Assembly (NCBI GenBank): GCA_964593555.1 | Contig: CAZQIC010000115.1 | Coordinates: 1-15,943, forward strand | DNA length: 15,943 nucleotides | Source of the DNA: CAZQIC01 sp964593555 | GTDB lineage: Bacteria; Bacteroidota; Bacteroidia; JAFLBG01 | Direction: 5' to 3' | Shown here: in pieces, positions 1 through 8,449 of the stretch | How positions within the stretch are numbered: position 1 is the stretch's first letter | Layout: every line of letters starts with the position of its first letter | Notes under the pieces: generated by a model | The model's input: only the letters and a program-made list of their open reading frames with translations | Told to the model about the DNA's origin: nothing | Database searches by the model: none | Position numbers and translations under genes: made by a program

Positions 1-50
1 ATATAAAAGTACTTATAAACAGTACCTTTTGTTTGTTAAAATCTTTCATC

Positions 51-76
51 ATTATCAACCGAAAAATGTTGATAAT
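51..76. repeat. 9-bp perfect inverted repeat upstream of gyrA
   Basis: Arms ATTATCAAC (51-59) and GTTGATAAT (68-76) are perfectly complementary, separated by 8 bases (cgaaaaat). No T-run follows on the + strand, so a simple intrinsic terminator is unlikely. It could be an operator or a hairpin ending an unseen upstream gene. The rest of 1-261 is AT-rich, with no convincing ORF, RNA gene or full TAnnTTTG promoter. Confidence 0.5.
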
Positions 77-261
77 TAAGCTTGTTTTAAACCTTGCGTT
101 TCCTTTGCTATTCGCTAACTTCGGGCGCCTTTAAACACCTGATTTCTGCAATAATTATGCTAAGAAAATAAGGCTGACAAAAGAGCAGAATTAGAGTAAA
201 ATTTCGTAAATTAATAGCTTGTTTTTAAACCATATTTAATAAATTTTAAGATCGTTTTATT

Positions 262-2865
262 ATGGCAGATGGAGAGAAAATTATCCCGATAAATATTGAA
301 GAGGAAATGAAATCAGCCTACATCGATTATTCGATGTCGGTTATTGTTTCCAGGGCATTACCTGATGTACGCGACGGGTTAAAGCCTGTACACAGAAGGG
401 TGTTATTCGGGATGCTTGATCTTGGTGTACTTTCAAACAGACCGCATAAAAAATCAGCAAGGATAGTAGGGGAAGTGTTAGGTAAATATCACCCGCATGG
501 TGACAGTTCGGTATATGACACAATGGTACGCATGGCTCAACCATGGAGTTTGCGTTATCCTTTGATTGACGGGCAGGGAAACTTTGGTTCAGTTGACGGT
601 GACAGCCCGGCAGCGATGCGTTATACAGAAGCGCGTTTGAAAAAGATAGCGGAAGAAATGCTGATTGACATTGAGAAAGATACTGTTGACTTCAGACCAA
701 ATTTTGATGACTCATTAGAAGAGCCTACGGTTCTTCCAACGCGTATTCCTAATTTATTGGTGAATGGTTCATCGGGAATTGCTGTTGGTATGGCAACGAA
801 TATGCCACCTCACAATCTTTCCGAAATTGTTGATGCGACCATTGCATATATTGACAACAAAACAATTGACGTTGCAGGTTTAATGAAATATGTGAAGGCC
901 CCTGATTTTCCTACGGGTGGTACTATTTACGGATTCGAGGGAGTTCGCAATGCATTTGAAACAGGAAGAGGAAGAATTGTTGTAAGAGCGAAAACTACCA
1001 TTGAAGTGGTTAAGGACAGGGAGCGTATCATAGTAACCGAAATTCCTTACATGGTAAACAAAGCGGAGATGATCAAGAAAACCGCCGACCTTATCAATGA
1101 TAAAAAAATAGATGGCATATCAGATATCCGCGATGAGAGTGATCGCGACGGAATGCGTATTGTATATGAATTGAAAAGAGATGCAATCGCCAATGTGGTG
1201 TTGAATCATTTATACAAACACACAGAACTTCAATCGGCTTTCAGTGTAAATAATATTGCACTGGTAGGAGGAAGACCGCTTGTATTGAACCTGAGAGATC
1301 TTATTGTACACTTTGTTGATCACAGGCACGAAGTAGTAATCAGAAGAACAAAATATGAGTTAGCAGAAGCAGAGAAGAGAGCTCATATTTTACAAGGATA
1401 TTTAATTGCACTTGATCACCTCGATGAAGTAATTAAACTGATTCGTGCTTCCGCTACCCCTCAGGAGGCACAGGATGGCTTAATGAAAAACTTTGGACTG
1501 AGCGAAATTCAATCTAAAGCAATACTTGAGATGAGACTGCGTGTACTCACTGGTTTAGAGAGAGATAAGATAAAAGAAGAGTACGACAATTTAATGCAGC
1601 TTATCGCATATTTAAAAGATGTATTGGAAGATGAGACATTAAGAATGGAGATCATTAAAGATGAATTAAGAGAAGTAAAAGATAAGTATGGTGACGAAAG
1701 AAGGACGGAAGTTGTATTAGCATCCGGCGAATTCAGGATGGAAGATATGATTGCGGATGAAGAAGTAGTAGTTACTATTTCGCACATGGGTTATATTAAA
1801 CGTACACCACTAACAGAATACCGCACGCAGAACAGGGGAGGAGCTGGATCAAAAGGAACAAGCACACGCGATGAAGATTTCCTGGAACATTTATTTATAG
1901 CATCTACGCATAACTATATTTTATTCTTTACGGAGAAAGGGGCATGTTATTGGTTAAGAGCCTATGAAGTACCTGAAGGAAATAAAGCTTCTAAAGGAAG
2001 AGCAATTCAAAACCTCATCAATATAGCGCCTGATGATAAAGTAAAAGCATTCATCAATATTAAAACCTTAGAGGATCAGGAGTACATTAATAATAATTAC
2101 ATTATTATGTGTACTAAAAATGGTATTATTAAAAAGACGACAATTGAAGCCTATTCCAGACCACGTGCGAATGGTATTAATGCAATTACCGTACGTGACG
2201 GCGACTCATTATTGGAAGCAAAATTGACCAATGGAAAATGTGAGATTATGCTTGCTTCTAAGCATGGAAAAGTAGTTCGTTTCAACGAATCAACAGTACG
2301 TCCAATGGGCCGTAACGCTTCCGGTGTAAGAGGAATAAATCTTGATGAGGATGCAGGAAATGAAGTGATCGGAATGGTTGCCCTTCAGGACCCTACAGAA
2401 AATGTATTGGTAGTAGCAGAAAAAGGATTTGGTAAACGTTCAGAGTTAGAAGAATATCGTGTGACTAACAGAGGCGGAAAAGGTGTTAAAACAATAAACA
2501 TCACTGATAAAACGGGCAGCCTTGTTGCAATCAAAGCGGTAACAGATAAAAACGACTTGATGATTATCACTAAATCAGGAGTTGTTATCCGTCTTTCAGT
2601 AAACAAACTAAGATTAATTGGCCGCGTTTCACAAGGTGTTAAATTAATTAACCTTCGTGATGACGATGGAATAGCTTCTGTTGCAAGTGTTGATGCCGAT
2701 CCGGTTGAAGCGCAAATTGCAGAAGGAGCGGAAGGGACTGAAGGACAAACACCTGAAAATATAATTCCGACCGCTGAAGGCGAAACCGGAAGTATAACAG
2801 ATGATAATATTGATTCGGCTCCGGCAGATGAGGAAACACCCGGCATTGAACCTGTAGAAGATTAA
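262..2865 (+). CDS. gyrA: DNA gyrase subunit A
   Basis: GyrA is the DNA-cleaving subunit of gyrase (GyrA2GyrB2), which adds negative supercoils using ATP bound by GyrB. The 867-residue product has the full N-terminal breakage-reunion domain. The catalytic tyrosine is Y121 in RYTEAR, equivalent to E. coli Y122. The quinolone region reads HPHGDSSVYDT with S82 and D86, equivalent to E. coli S83 and D87, so it looks wild type for quinolone binding. The C-terminal beta-pinwheel carries QNRGGAG at the GyrA-box position and a second NRGGKG in a later blade, which fits Bacteroidota GyrA rather than ParC. The last ~50 residues form an acidic Glu/Asp/Thr/Pro-rich tail, perhaps comparable to the regulatory acidic tail of E. 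coli GyrA. The ATG start gives the family's usual N-terminus (EKIIPINIEEEMKSAYIDYS). There is no clear Shine-Dalgarno sequence. Confidence 0.98.
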   Translation: MADGEKIIPINIEEEMKSAYIDYSMSVIVSRALPDVRDGLKPVHRRVLFGMLDLGVLSNRPHKKSARIVGEVLGKYHPHGDSSVYDTMVRMAQPWSLRYPLIDGQGNFGSVDGDSPAAMRYTEARLKKIAEEMLIDIEKDTVDFRPNFDDSLEEPTVLPTRIPNLLVNGSSGIAVGMATNMPPHNLSEIVDATIAYIDNKTIDVAGLMKYVKAPDFPTGGTIYGFEGVRNAFETGRGRIVVRAKTTIEVVKDRERIIVTEIPYMVNKAEMIKKTADLINDKKIDGISDIRDESDRDGMRIVYELKRDAIANVVLNHLYKHTELQSAFSVNNIALVGGRPLVLNLRDLIVHFVDHRHEVVIRRTKYELAEAEKRAHILQGYLIALDHLDEVIKLIRASATPQEAQDGLMKNFGLSEIQSKAILEMRLRVLTGLERDKIKEEYDNLMQLIAYLKDVLEDETLRMEIIKDELREVKDKYGDERRTEVVLASGEFRMEDMIADEEVVVTISHMGYIKRTPLTEYRTQNRGGAGSKGTSTRDEDFLEHLFIASTHNYILFFTEKGACYWLRAYEVPEGNKASKGRAIQNLINIAPDDKVKAFINIKTLEDQEYINNNYIIMCTKNGIIKKTTIEAYSRPRANGINAITVRDGDSLLEAKLTNGKCEIMLASKHGKVVRFNESTVRPMGRNASGVRGINLDEDAGNEVIGMVALQDPTENVLVVAEKGFGKRSELEEYRVTNRGGKGVKTINITDKTGSLVAIKAVTDKNDLMIITKSGVVIRLSVNKLRLIGRVSQGVKLINLRDDDGIASVASVDADPVEAQIAEGAEGTEGQTPENIIPTAEGETGSITDDNIDSAPADEETPGIEPVED

Positions 2866-2966
2866 TACAGCTAATATTGTCTTCTCGATTTATTAACTAA
2901 CCCAATTTTATCCCCGGAAATAAAGGGTTTGTCAGAATTATACAATGACAGGTATATCTATTTAGT

Positions 2967-2974
2967 TAATTTTG
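2967..2974 (+). promoter_or_regulatory. Candidate -7 promoter element for the M16/TPR operon
   Basis: TAATTTTG is an exact match to the Bacteroidota -7 element TAnnTTTG, lying 36 bases before the ATG at 3011. No TTTG at a normal -33 spacing is seen; the nearest upstream TTTG (2928-2931) is about 35 bases away, too far. If real, transcription begins a few bases downstream, so the in-frame TTG at 2972 lies inside the promoter and cannot be the start codon. Confidence 0.45.
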
Positions 2975-3010
2975 GTCGAAATAAAAACAAAAAAACATAA
3001 TCGAATAAAA

Positions 3011-5902
3011 ATGAACAATAAGTTAAAAACTTTTTTACTTTTCTCCGCAATAGTAATCGGGGCAACATCAAACCTCAGATCACAGTCAACATTAGTCGAA
3101 AAAGTAGATGCCATTCCGGGCAGCGCCAATATTCCATATGAAAAATGGAAGCTTCCGAACGGCCTTACACTTATTATAAGTGAAGATCACTCCGATCCGA
3201 TGGTGAACGTACAGATATTATACAAAGTAGGTTCTGCAAGAGAGAGTATTGGCAAATCGGGTTTTGCACATTTCTTTGAGCACATGATGTTCCAGGGATC
3301 ACTGAACGTGAAAGATGAAGAGCATTTTAAAATTGTTTCTGAAGCCGGAGGAGACATGAACGGAAACACTACACGTGACCGCACTATGTATTATAATAAT
3401 GTTCCAAGCAATCAGCTGGAAGTAGCATTGTGGCTTGAGTCTGACAGGATGGGATTTTTATTGGATTCGTTAACAAGCCGCAAATTTGAGAATCAACGTG
3501 ACGCGGTGAAAAACGAAAAATCGCAGAACTTCGAGAACCAGCCTTACGCAATGGCATTTACAGAATTTATTAATCAAACACTTTACCCTCCTGATCATCC
3601 TTACAGCTGGCCTGTAATCGGATACTTAGATGATCTTAACAGGGCATCATTAGATGACGTTAAGAATTTTTTTCTTCGCTGGTATGGGCCTAACAATGCA
3701 ATTTTAACTGTTGCCGGAGATATTGATCCTAAAAATGTATTGGCTTTAGTAGAAAAATATTTCGGACCATTTAAACCGGGGCCTGAAGTAAAGAAAGCCA
3801 AAATTCCGGCTGTTGTACTTCCTAATGATAAATATATGAGTTACAGGGATAATGTTTATTTACCAATGAGTCTTCGCACATATCCAACGGTTCCTCAGTA
3901 TCATCGTGATGAAGCTCCGCTTGAATTGATGGCCAGTATGCTTGGTGATGGCAATAACTCACTGATGTATAAAAATTTTGTTAAGAGCAAATTTGCTGCT
4001 GAGGCTGGTGTATCATATGGCAGCGCCGGCGCAGGAAATGAACTTGCCGGGGAAATGAACATGCACATCTTTGCTTATCCGCCAGAAGATTTTAATCTTG
4101 AAAAAATGTTCAATGACATGGAAGCAAAAGTAAAAACTACGTTGGATGAATTTGAAAAAACAGGAATTACCGATGAATCGCTCCTACGCGCTAAATCTAA
4201 AATGGAATCACAGACAGTTGATATCACTGAAAGTATCCAGGGCAAAGCAACAGTATTGGCTTATTGGGAATGGTTGAACGGTGGGAAAAAGTTTAATATG
4301 ACCGATGAATTGGACAGGTACAATAAAGTAGCAAAAGAAGATATAGCGCGTGTGTTTAATAAATACATTAAAGGAGCCGGAGCTGCTGTTGTAAATGTTT
4401 ACCCAAAAACTTCAGCTAAAGATTCTGTAAAAAGCATTTATCCTTATACAGGAGTTCAGTTTAAAGACGATCCGCAATACAGCGGGTTAACATACAACAG
4501 GGTAATAGATAATATTGACAGAGCAAAAAGACCCGCTGCATCAGCTCCTAAGCTGCCAACTGTTCCTGATTTTTATCAAAGCAAATTAGCAAACGGATTA
4601 GAAATTATTGGAACTAAAGTTTCCGAAACTTCAAAAATTGTTCTCTATTTCGAAATCGAGGGTGGGGACCTTGTGTTGAAGCCGGAAGAAATGAAAAAGA
4701 ATGGTATTGCTGAATTCACCGGTTTAATGATGAATGAAAGCACAAAAAATTTTACGGCTGAACAGATCAGCGCGGAGCTTGAAAAACTAGGAAGTGCAAT
4801 TTCTATTAATGGGTCAAAAGACGGATCGAGTATATACGTTACAACACTGAAAAAGAATCTTGATGCTACCTTAAAAGTTTTAGATGAAAAACTATTCAAT
4901 CCAAAATTTGATGCTGAAGATTTTAAGAGAGTAAAAAAACAATACAAGGAATCTATTGCCAGCGACAAAAAAAGTCCTCAGTCACAAGCCAGGAAAGCAT
5001 ACATGAATATATTATATGGAAATACTATTCTTGGACTTAGCCCTACTTCAAAAAATATAGAAGGACTTGAACTGGCGGATCTGAAATCGTATTATGAAAA
5101 TTATTATTCTCCTTCGGTTACAAAACTTGTTATCACAGGTGATATAGATGAAAAAGAAATATTACCTAAACTTGATTTTTTGAATAAATGGAAAGCGAAA
5201 GAAGTAATAATACCACCCGTGCCAAGTGTAAGCGCAGTAATAGAACCACAGATATATCTTGTAAATAAAGATTTCGCACCGTCATCTGTGATCTATATGG
5301 GACAAGTATCAGAGAAATTTGATGCGACAGGCGAATATTTTAAAAATACCGCCGCTAACTTTGTATTGGGAGGTAACTTCAACAGCAGGCTCAATCTTAA
5401 CCTCAGAGAAAACAAAGGCTATACATATGGTATATTCTCGGCTACAACCGGGAATAAATATACCGGAAGATTCACCATTTCTGCTTCTGTGAAACGTTCC
5501 TCAACTGCGGCTTCTCTTGCTGAGATAATGAAAGAAGTAAGCAACTATAAAGAAAATGGAGTTTCTGACGAAGATGTTGCATTTACTAAAAACTCCATGT
5601 TGAACAGCGAAGCATTACAATATGAGACGCCGGATCAAAAGGCATCATTTTTGTATGACATTGCTTATTATAAACTTGATAAAGATTTTAAAGCTAAACA
5701 GGCTGCTGCACTTAAGCTGATGTCAAAGGAAGATTTTAATGCGCAGATCAAAAAAATGATCGATCCTTCAAAAATGGCAATTGTTATTGTTGGTGATAAG
5801 GATATGATCAAGGATCAGCTGGAAAAAATGAACGTAACAAATGTTAAGGATTTTAATGACAAACTGAACGTTAAGAAAGTTAAAAATATTGATCTAGATT
5901 AA
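3011..5902 (+). CDS. Secreted two-lobe M16 (insulinase/pitrilysin family) zinc metallopeptidase
   Basis: The 963-residue product starts with a signal peptide (basic MNNKLK, hydrophobic stretch FLLFSAIVIGA, likely cut near residue 25), so it should act in the periplasm or outer envelope. The N-terminal lobe has the inverted zinc motif HxxEH (HFFEH, residues 87-91) and a downstream NEKSQ segment (E169) that fits the third zinc ligand. The C-terminal lobe has a decayed motif (AEFTG replaces HxxEH) but keeps RENKGYTYG, the R/Y substrate-binding motif of M16. One active and one inactive lobe in a single chain is a normal M16 arrangement; the family degrades or processes peptides in a closed chamber. 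The frame is open from TTG at 2972, but the ATG at 3011 is preferred because it gives a clean signal peptide and follows the promoter. Its TAA overlaps the next gene's ATG by one base, suggesting translational coupling. The physiological substrate cannot be told. Confidence 0.93.
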   Translation: MNNKLKTFLLFSAIVIGATSNLRSQSTLVEKVDAIPGSANIPYEKWKLPNGLTLIISEDHSDPMVNVQILYKVGSARESIGKSGFAHFFEHMMFQGSLNVKDEEHFKIVSEAGGDMNGNTTRDRTMYYNNVPSNQLEVALWLESDRMGFLLDSLTSRKFENQRDAVKNEKSQNFENQPYAMAFTEFINQTLYPPDHPYSWPVIGYLDDLNRASLDDVKNFFLRWYGPNNAILTVAGDIDPKNVLALVEKYFGPFKPGPEVKKAKIPAVVLPNDKYMSYRDNVYLPMSLRTYPTVPQYHRDEAPLELMASMLGDGNNSLMYKNFVKSKFAAEAGVSYGSAGAGNELAGEMNMHIFAYPPEDFNLEKMFNDMEAKVKTTLDEFEKTGITDESLLRAKSKMESQTVDITESIQGKATVLAYWEWLNGGKKFNMTDELDRYNKVAKEDIARVFNKYIKGAGAAVVNVYPKTSAKDSVKSIYPYTGVQFKDDPQYSGLTYNRVIDNIDRAKRPAASAPKLPTVPDFYQSKLANGLEIIGTKVSETSKIVLYFEIEGGDLVLKPEEMKKNGIAEFTGLMMNESTKNFTAEQISAELEKLGSAISINGSKDGSSIYVTTLKKNLDATLKVLDEKLFNPKFDAEDFKRVKKQYKESIASDKKSPQSQARKAYMNILYGNTILGLSPTSKNIEGLELADLKSYYENYYSPSVTKLVITGDIDEKEILPKLDFLNKWKAKEVIIPPVPSVSAVIEPQIYLVNKDFAPSSVIYMGQVSEKFDATGEYFKNTAANFVLGGNFNSRLNLNLRENKGYTYGIFSATTGNKYTGRFTISASVKRSSTAASLAEIMKEVSNYKENGVSDEDVAFTKNSMLNSEALQYETPDQKASFLYDIAYYKLDKDFKAKQAAALKLMSKEDFNAQIKKMIDPSKMAIVIVGDKDMIKDQLEKMNVTNVKDFNDKLNVKKVKNIDLD

Positions 5903-7095
5903 TGAAAGGAAAAATAAAACTAACCGCTATTGTAATATTTGCTACGGCATTTATTCATGTGCATGCGCAAAAAAATAAATTACAAACTGCATATAGCGCG
6001 CTGAATATAAAGGAACTCGACAGGGCCAAGGAAGCCATTGATCTTGCAGTAGAACATCCGGAAACCAAAGGCGATGCAAAAACCTGGTATTACAGGGGAA
6101 AAATATATTTAGCTATAAATGATAATCGTGAAAAATTTAAGGACCTTGATCCGGAGTCGGCTGAAAAAGCGTACATAGGTTTTTTAAAGTGTCTTCAGTT
6201 AGATAAGGACGGACTATATAAGAAAAACACCAGTAATGAGAATAATGCCGATGGACTGCTAGTGATGTGTGCAGTTCGCGTCTTTAACAAAGCCAGCGTT
6301 GATTTTAACAACAAGGATTTTGAAGACGCTGCCCGCCATTTTGCTGAGTTGTACGATGCTTTTCCTTACGACAAGGAAAAATCGTTACCCCGCAGTAATA
6401 TTACCAATGAATCCTTAACGTATAACCTGTACCGCGTTTATTTAGCTGCAGATAATAAGGCAAAAGCAAAAGAATACTTGCAAAAACTAATCGATATTAA
6501 ATATAAAAGTCCGGATATATATCTTGACATGTCGCAGCTATATTTTGAAGAAAAAGATACAGCTAAAGGGATCAGTTATATAGATATAGGAAGGGACATG
6601 TTTGATGATAACATGGATATTATTAATGCGGAGATAAGTGTATATGTTACACTGGGAAAAATGGATGTGCTCCTGGAAAAAGTAACAAAGGCAATTGCAT
6701 CTGCTCCGGATAATGAAGTACTGCAATGGATACAGGCAAAAGTATATGAACAAAAAGGAGAGTTAGCAAAAGCAGAGGAAGGTTACAAAAAAGCGATTGA
6801 AATTAAACCAGATTATTTCGACGCACTTTATAACCTGGGCGCCCTCTATTTTAATAATGGCGTGGCGTGGAACAATAAGGCGAGTAACTTACCGTTGAAT
6901 GCCTCAGCAAAAATGAAAGAGTATGATGCAAATGCAGAAAAAGAATTTAGCAATTCACTCGTTTATTTTGAAAAGGCTTTAACTGTAAATGATTCAGACA
7001 GAACTTTATTGCGTGCGCTTAAACAGCTGTATTTAAGAAGAGGGGAGACGGATAAAGCCAAAAAAATGGATGAAAAACTGAATACTAAAAAGTAA
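5902..7095 (+). CDS. Secreted tetratricopeptide-repeat protein, first of two tandem paralogues
   Basis: The 397-residue product has a signal peptide (MKGKIK, then hydrophobic LTAIVIFATAFIHVHA, cut before Q23), so a periplasmic or envelope location is expected. The body is helical with TPR-like pairs. The clearest repeat is residues 273-318, with YKKAIEIKPDYFDALYNLG, a textbook TPR helix A/B junction. An N-terminal segment (AKEAIDLAV...AKTWYYRGKIY, residues 42-69) and the C-terminal LKQLYLRRGETDKA (373-386) recur in the next gene, showing common descent. TPR arrays are protein-binding scaffolds; no catalytic domain is seen. The ATG overlaps the stop of the M16 gene by one base, so the peptidase and the two TPR proteins are almost certainly co-transcribed. 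From memory, TPR proteins of this type are common beside gyrA in Bacteroidota. The specific partner is unknown. Confidence 0.88.
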   Translation: MKGKIKLTAIVIFATAFIHVHAQKNKLQTAYSALNIKELDRAKEAIDLAVEHPETKGDAKTWYYRGKIYLAINDNREKFKDLDPESAEKAYIGFLKCLQLDKDGLYKKNTSNENNADGLLVMCAVRVFNKASVDFNNKDFEDAARHFAELYDAFPYDKEKSLPRSNITNESLTYNLYRVYLAADNKAKAKEYLQKLIDIKYKSPDIYLDMSQLYFEEKDTAKGISYIDIGRDMFDDNMDIINAEISVYVTLGKMDVLLEKVTKAIASAPDNEVLQWIQAKVYEQKGELAKAEEGYKKAIEIKPDYFDALYNLGALYFNNGVAWNNKASNLPLNASAKMKEYDANAEKEFSNSLVYFEKALTVNDSDRTLLRALKQLYLRRGETDKAKKMDEKLNTKK

Positions 7096-7099
7096 CAGG

Positions 7100-8362
7100 A
7101 TGCAAAAAATATTTTTAACTCTCGCTTTGTTTTTTGTAATAGCAATTGCGTATCCTCAACAGGCAAAAGTTGTTACCGCATGGAAATACCTTAGCGATTA
7201 CAATGAAGAAAAAGATGTTAAATCACTGCAGAGTGCTAAGGAGGCAATAGATGTTGCTACGGCAGATGAAACCACTAAGGCAGAAGCTAAAACATGGTGG
7301 TACAAAGCACTTATTTATCATTCTTTGTTTGAGTATAACCTTAAGACAAACACTGAGAAACTAACCGACATAAGTGATCCGAACAAAAAAACATTAATTG
7401 GCTATCAAACTACCAGCACCAGCGAACTTCAACTAGCTTATGAAGCAACCAATAAAGTAAAAGAACTGGATACAAAAAATAAATATACCCCTGAGATCGC
7501 GCCGCGCCAGGGAGTTTTCTCAAAACATTTTGAAAACAAAGGTATTGCCTGCTACAATGCAAAAGTTTACGCTGACGCATTACCAATGTTTGAAAAAGCG
7601 ATAGAAATTAATACTGCTCTTGGAATTGTTGATTCTAACAATACGAACAACGCCGCTATAGTCGCAGAAAGAAGCAAGAACTATGAAAGAGCCAAAGTCC
7701 ATTATCAAAAATTAATTGATATGAAATTTGGAAAAGCGGCCACCTACAATTCACTTGCAAATATTTACCTCACGTTAAATGATGCGGAAGGCGCTAAAGC
7801 AGTTATTCAAAAAGGATTGGTGGCATATCCCGACGATCTTAATTTAGTAATTGCAGAAACAAACTTTGCATTAAAAAGTGGGGAGAACCAGAAAGCCATT
7901 GATAATTTAAATATTGCCATTAAAAAAATGCCTAACGATGCTAATCTTTATTTAGTACTGGGTAATGTATTTGATAACCTGGCAAACCCAAAAGATGCGA
8001 GCGGAAATGAATTGGAAAAGCCCGCAAACTACGAAGAACTGCTTGCTAACGCAGAGACCAATTACAAAAAAGCAATTGAATTAAAACCTAATTATTTTGA
8101 TGCCCTTTATAATCTTGGTGTTCTTTACAATAACCATGGCGTATCAAAATCTAAAAAAGCCGATACCATTATTGACCAGGCTAAATATGCAAAAGCAAAT
8201 GCAGATGCGAATGAAGAGTTTAAAAGAGCGATACCCATTTTAGAAAAGGCCCTGGAAATATCTCCAACTGATAAAGGCACCATGTTCGCTCTGAAACAAT
8301 TGTACAGCCGTACCGAGCAAACAGAAAAACTAAATGCTATTACCGAGAAACTGAAAAATTAG
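7100..8362 (+). CDS. Secreted tetratricopeptide-repeat protein, second of two tandem paralogues
   Basis: The 420-residue product has a signal peptide (MQK, then IFLTLALFFVIAIAYPQ, cut near residue 20). TPR-like helices run through the protein, the clearest at residues 143-172, 215-245, 262-285 and 317-345. It shares with the preceding gene the N-terminal AKEAIDVAT...AKTWWYKALIY segment (46-73), the YKKAIELKPNYFDALYNLG core (322-340) and the final LKQLYSRTEQTEK (398-410). The two are therefore diverged products of a tandem duplication. Only 4 bases separate it from the upstream stop codon. A hairpin terminator begins about 20 bases after its stop, so this is the last gene of the operon. Role unknown; a scaffold or chaperone-like partner of the co-encoded M16 peptidase is a guess from position only. 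Confidence 0.88.
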   Translation: MQKIFLTLALFFVIAIAYPQQAKVVTAWKYLSDYNEEKDVKSLQSAKEAIDVATADETTKAEAKTWWYKALIYHSLFEYNLKTNTEKLTDISDPNKKTLIGYQTTSTSELQLAYEATNKVKELDTKNKYTPEIAPRQGVFSKHFENKGIACYNAKVYADALPMFEKAIEINTALGIVDSNNTNNAAIVAERSKNYERAKVHYQKLIDMKFGKAATYNSLANIYLTLNDAEGAKAVIQKGLVAYPDDLNLVIAETNFALKSGENQKAIDNLNIAIKKMPNDANLYLVLGNVFDNLANPKDASGNELEKPANYEELLANAETNYKKAIELKPNYFDALYNLGVLYNNHGVSKSKKADTIIDQAKYAKANADANEEFKRAIPILEKALEISPTDKGTMFALKQLYSRTEQTEKLNAITEKLKN

Positions 8363-8381
8363 CCAGGTATTATTTTAACAT

Positions 8382-8417
8382 AAAAAATGCTGCACTAATT
8401 GTGCAGTATTTTTTTTT
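8382..8417. terminator. Bidirectional intrinsic terminator between convergent genes
   Basis: The stem CTGCAC (8390-8395) / GTGCAG (8401-8406) has a 5-base loop. It is extended by a G-T wobble, a T-A pair and an A-run pairing with a long T-run (8409-8417). With A-tracts left and T-tracts right it can end transcription on both strands: the M16/TPR operon on + and the gene ending near 8450 on -. The stop codon of the alternative C-terminal frame of that minus-strand gene (8395-8397) falls inside this hairpin. Confidence 0.85.
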
Positions 8418-8449
8418 CGCAAACCTCTCTGAAAGTTTTTCCCTGAGCC

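Noticed and set aside
51..59. TTATCAACC as a DnaA box near a replication origin
   Set aside because: It departs from the DnaA consensus TTATCCACA at two positions, no further boxes cluster nearby, and it is explained by the inverted repeat.
2895..2932. Short AACCC...GGGTT inverted repeat as a gyrA terminator
   Set aside because: Only a 5-bp stem with a ~20-base loop and no T-run; too weak to call.
2972..3010. In-frame N-terminal extension of the M16 peptidase from TTG at 2972
   Set aside because: It overlaps an exact TAnnTTTG promoter element and puts 13 charged residues before a clean signal peptide; the ATG at 3011 is better.
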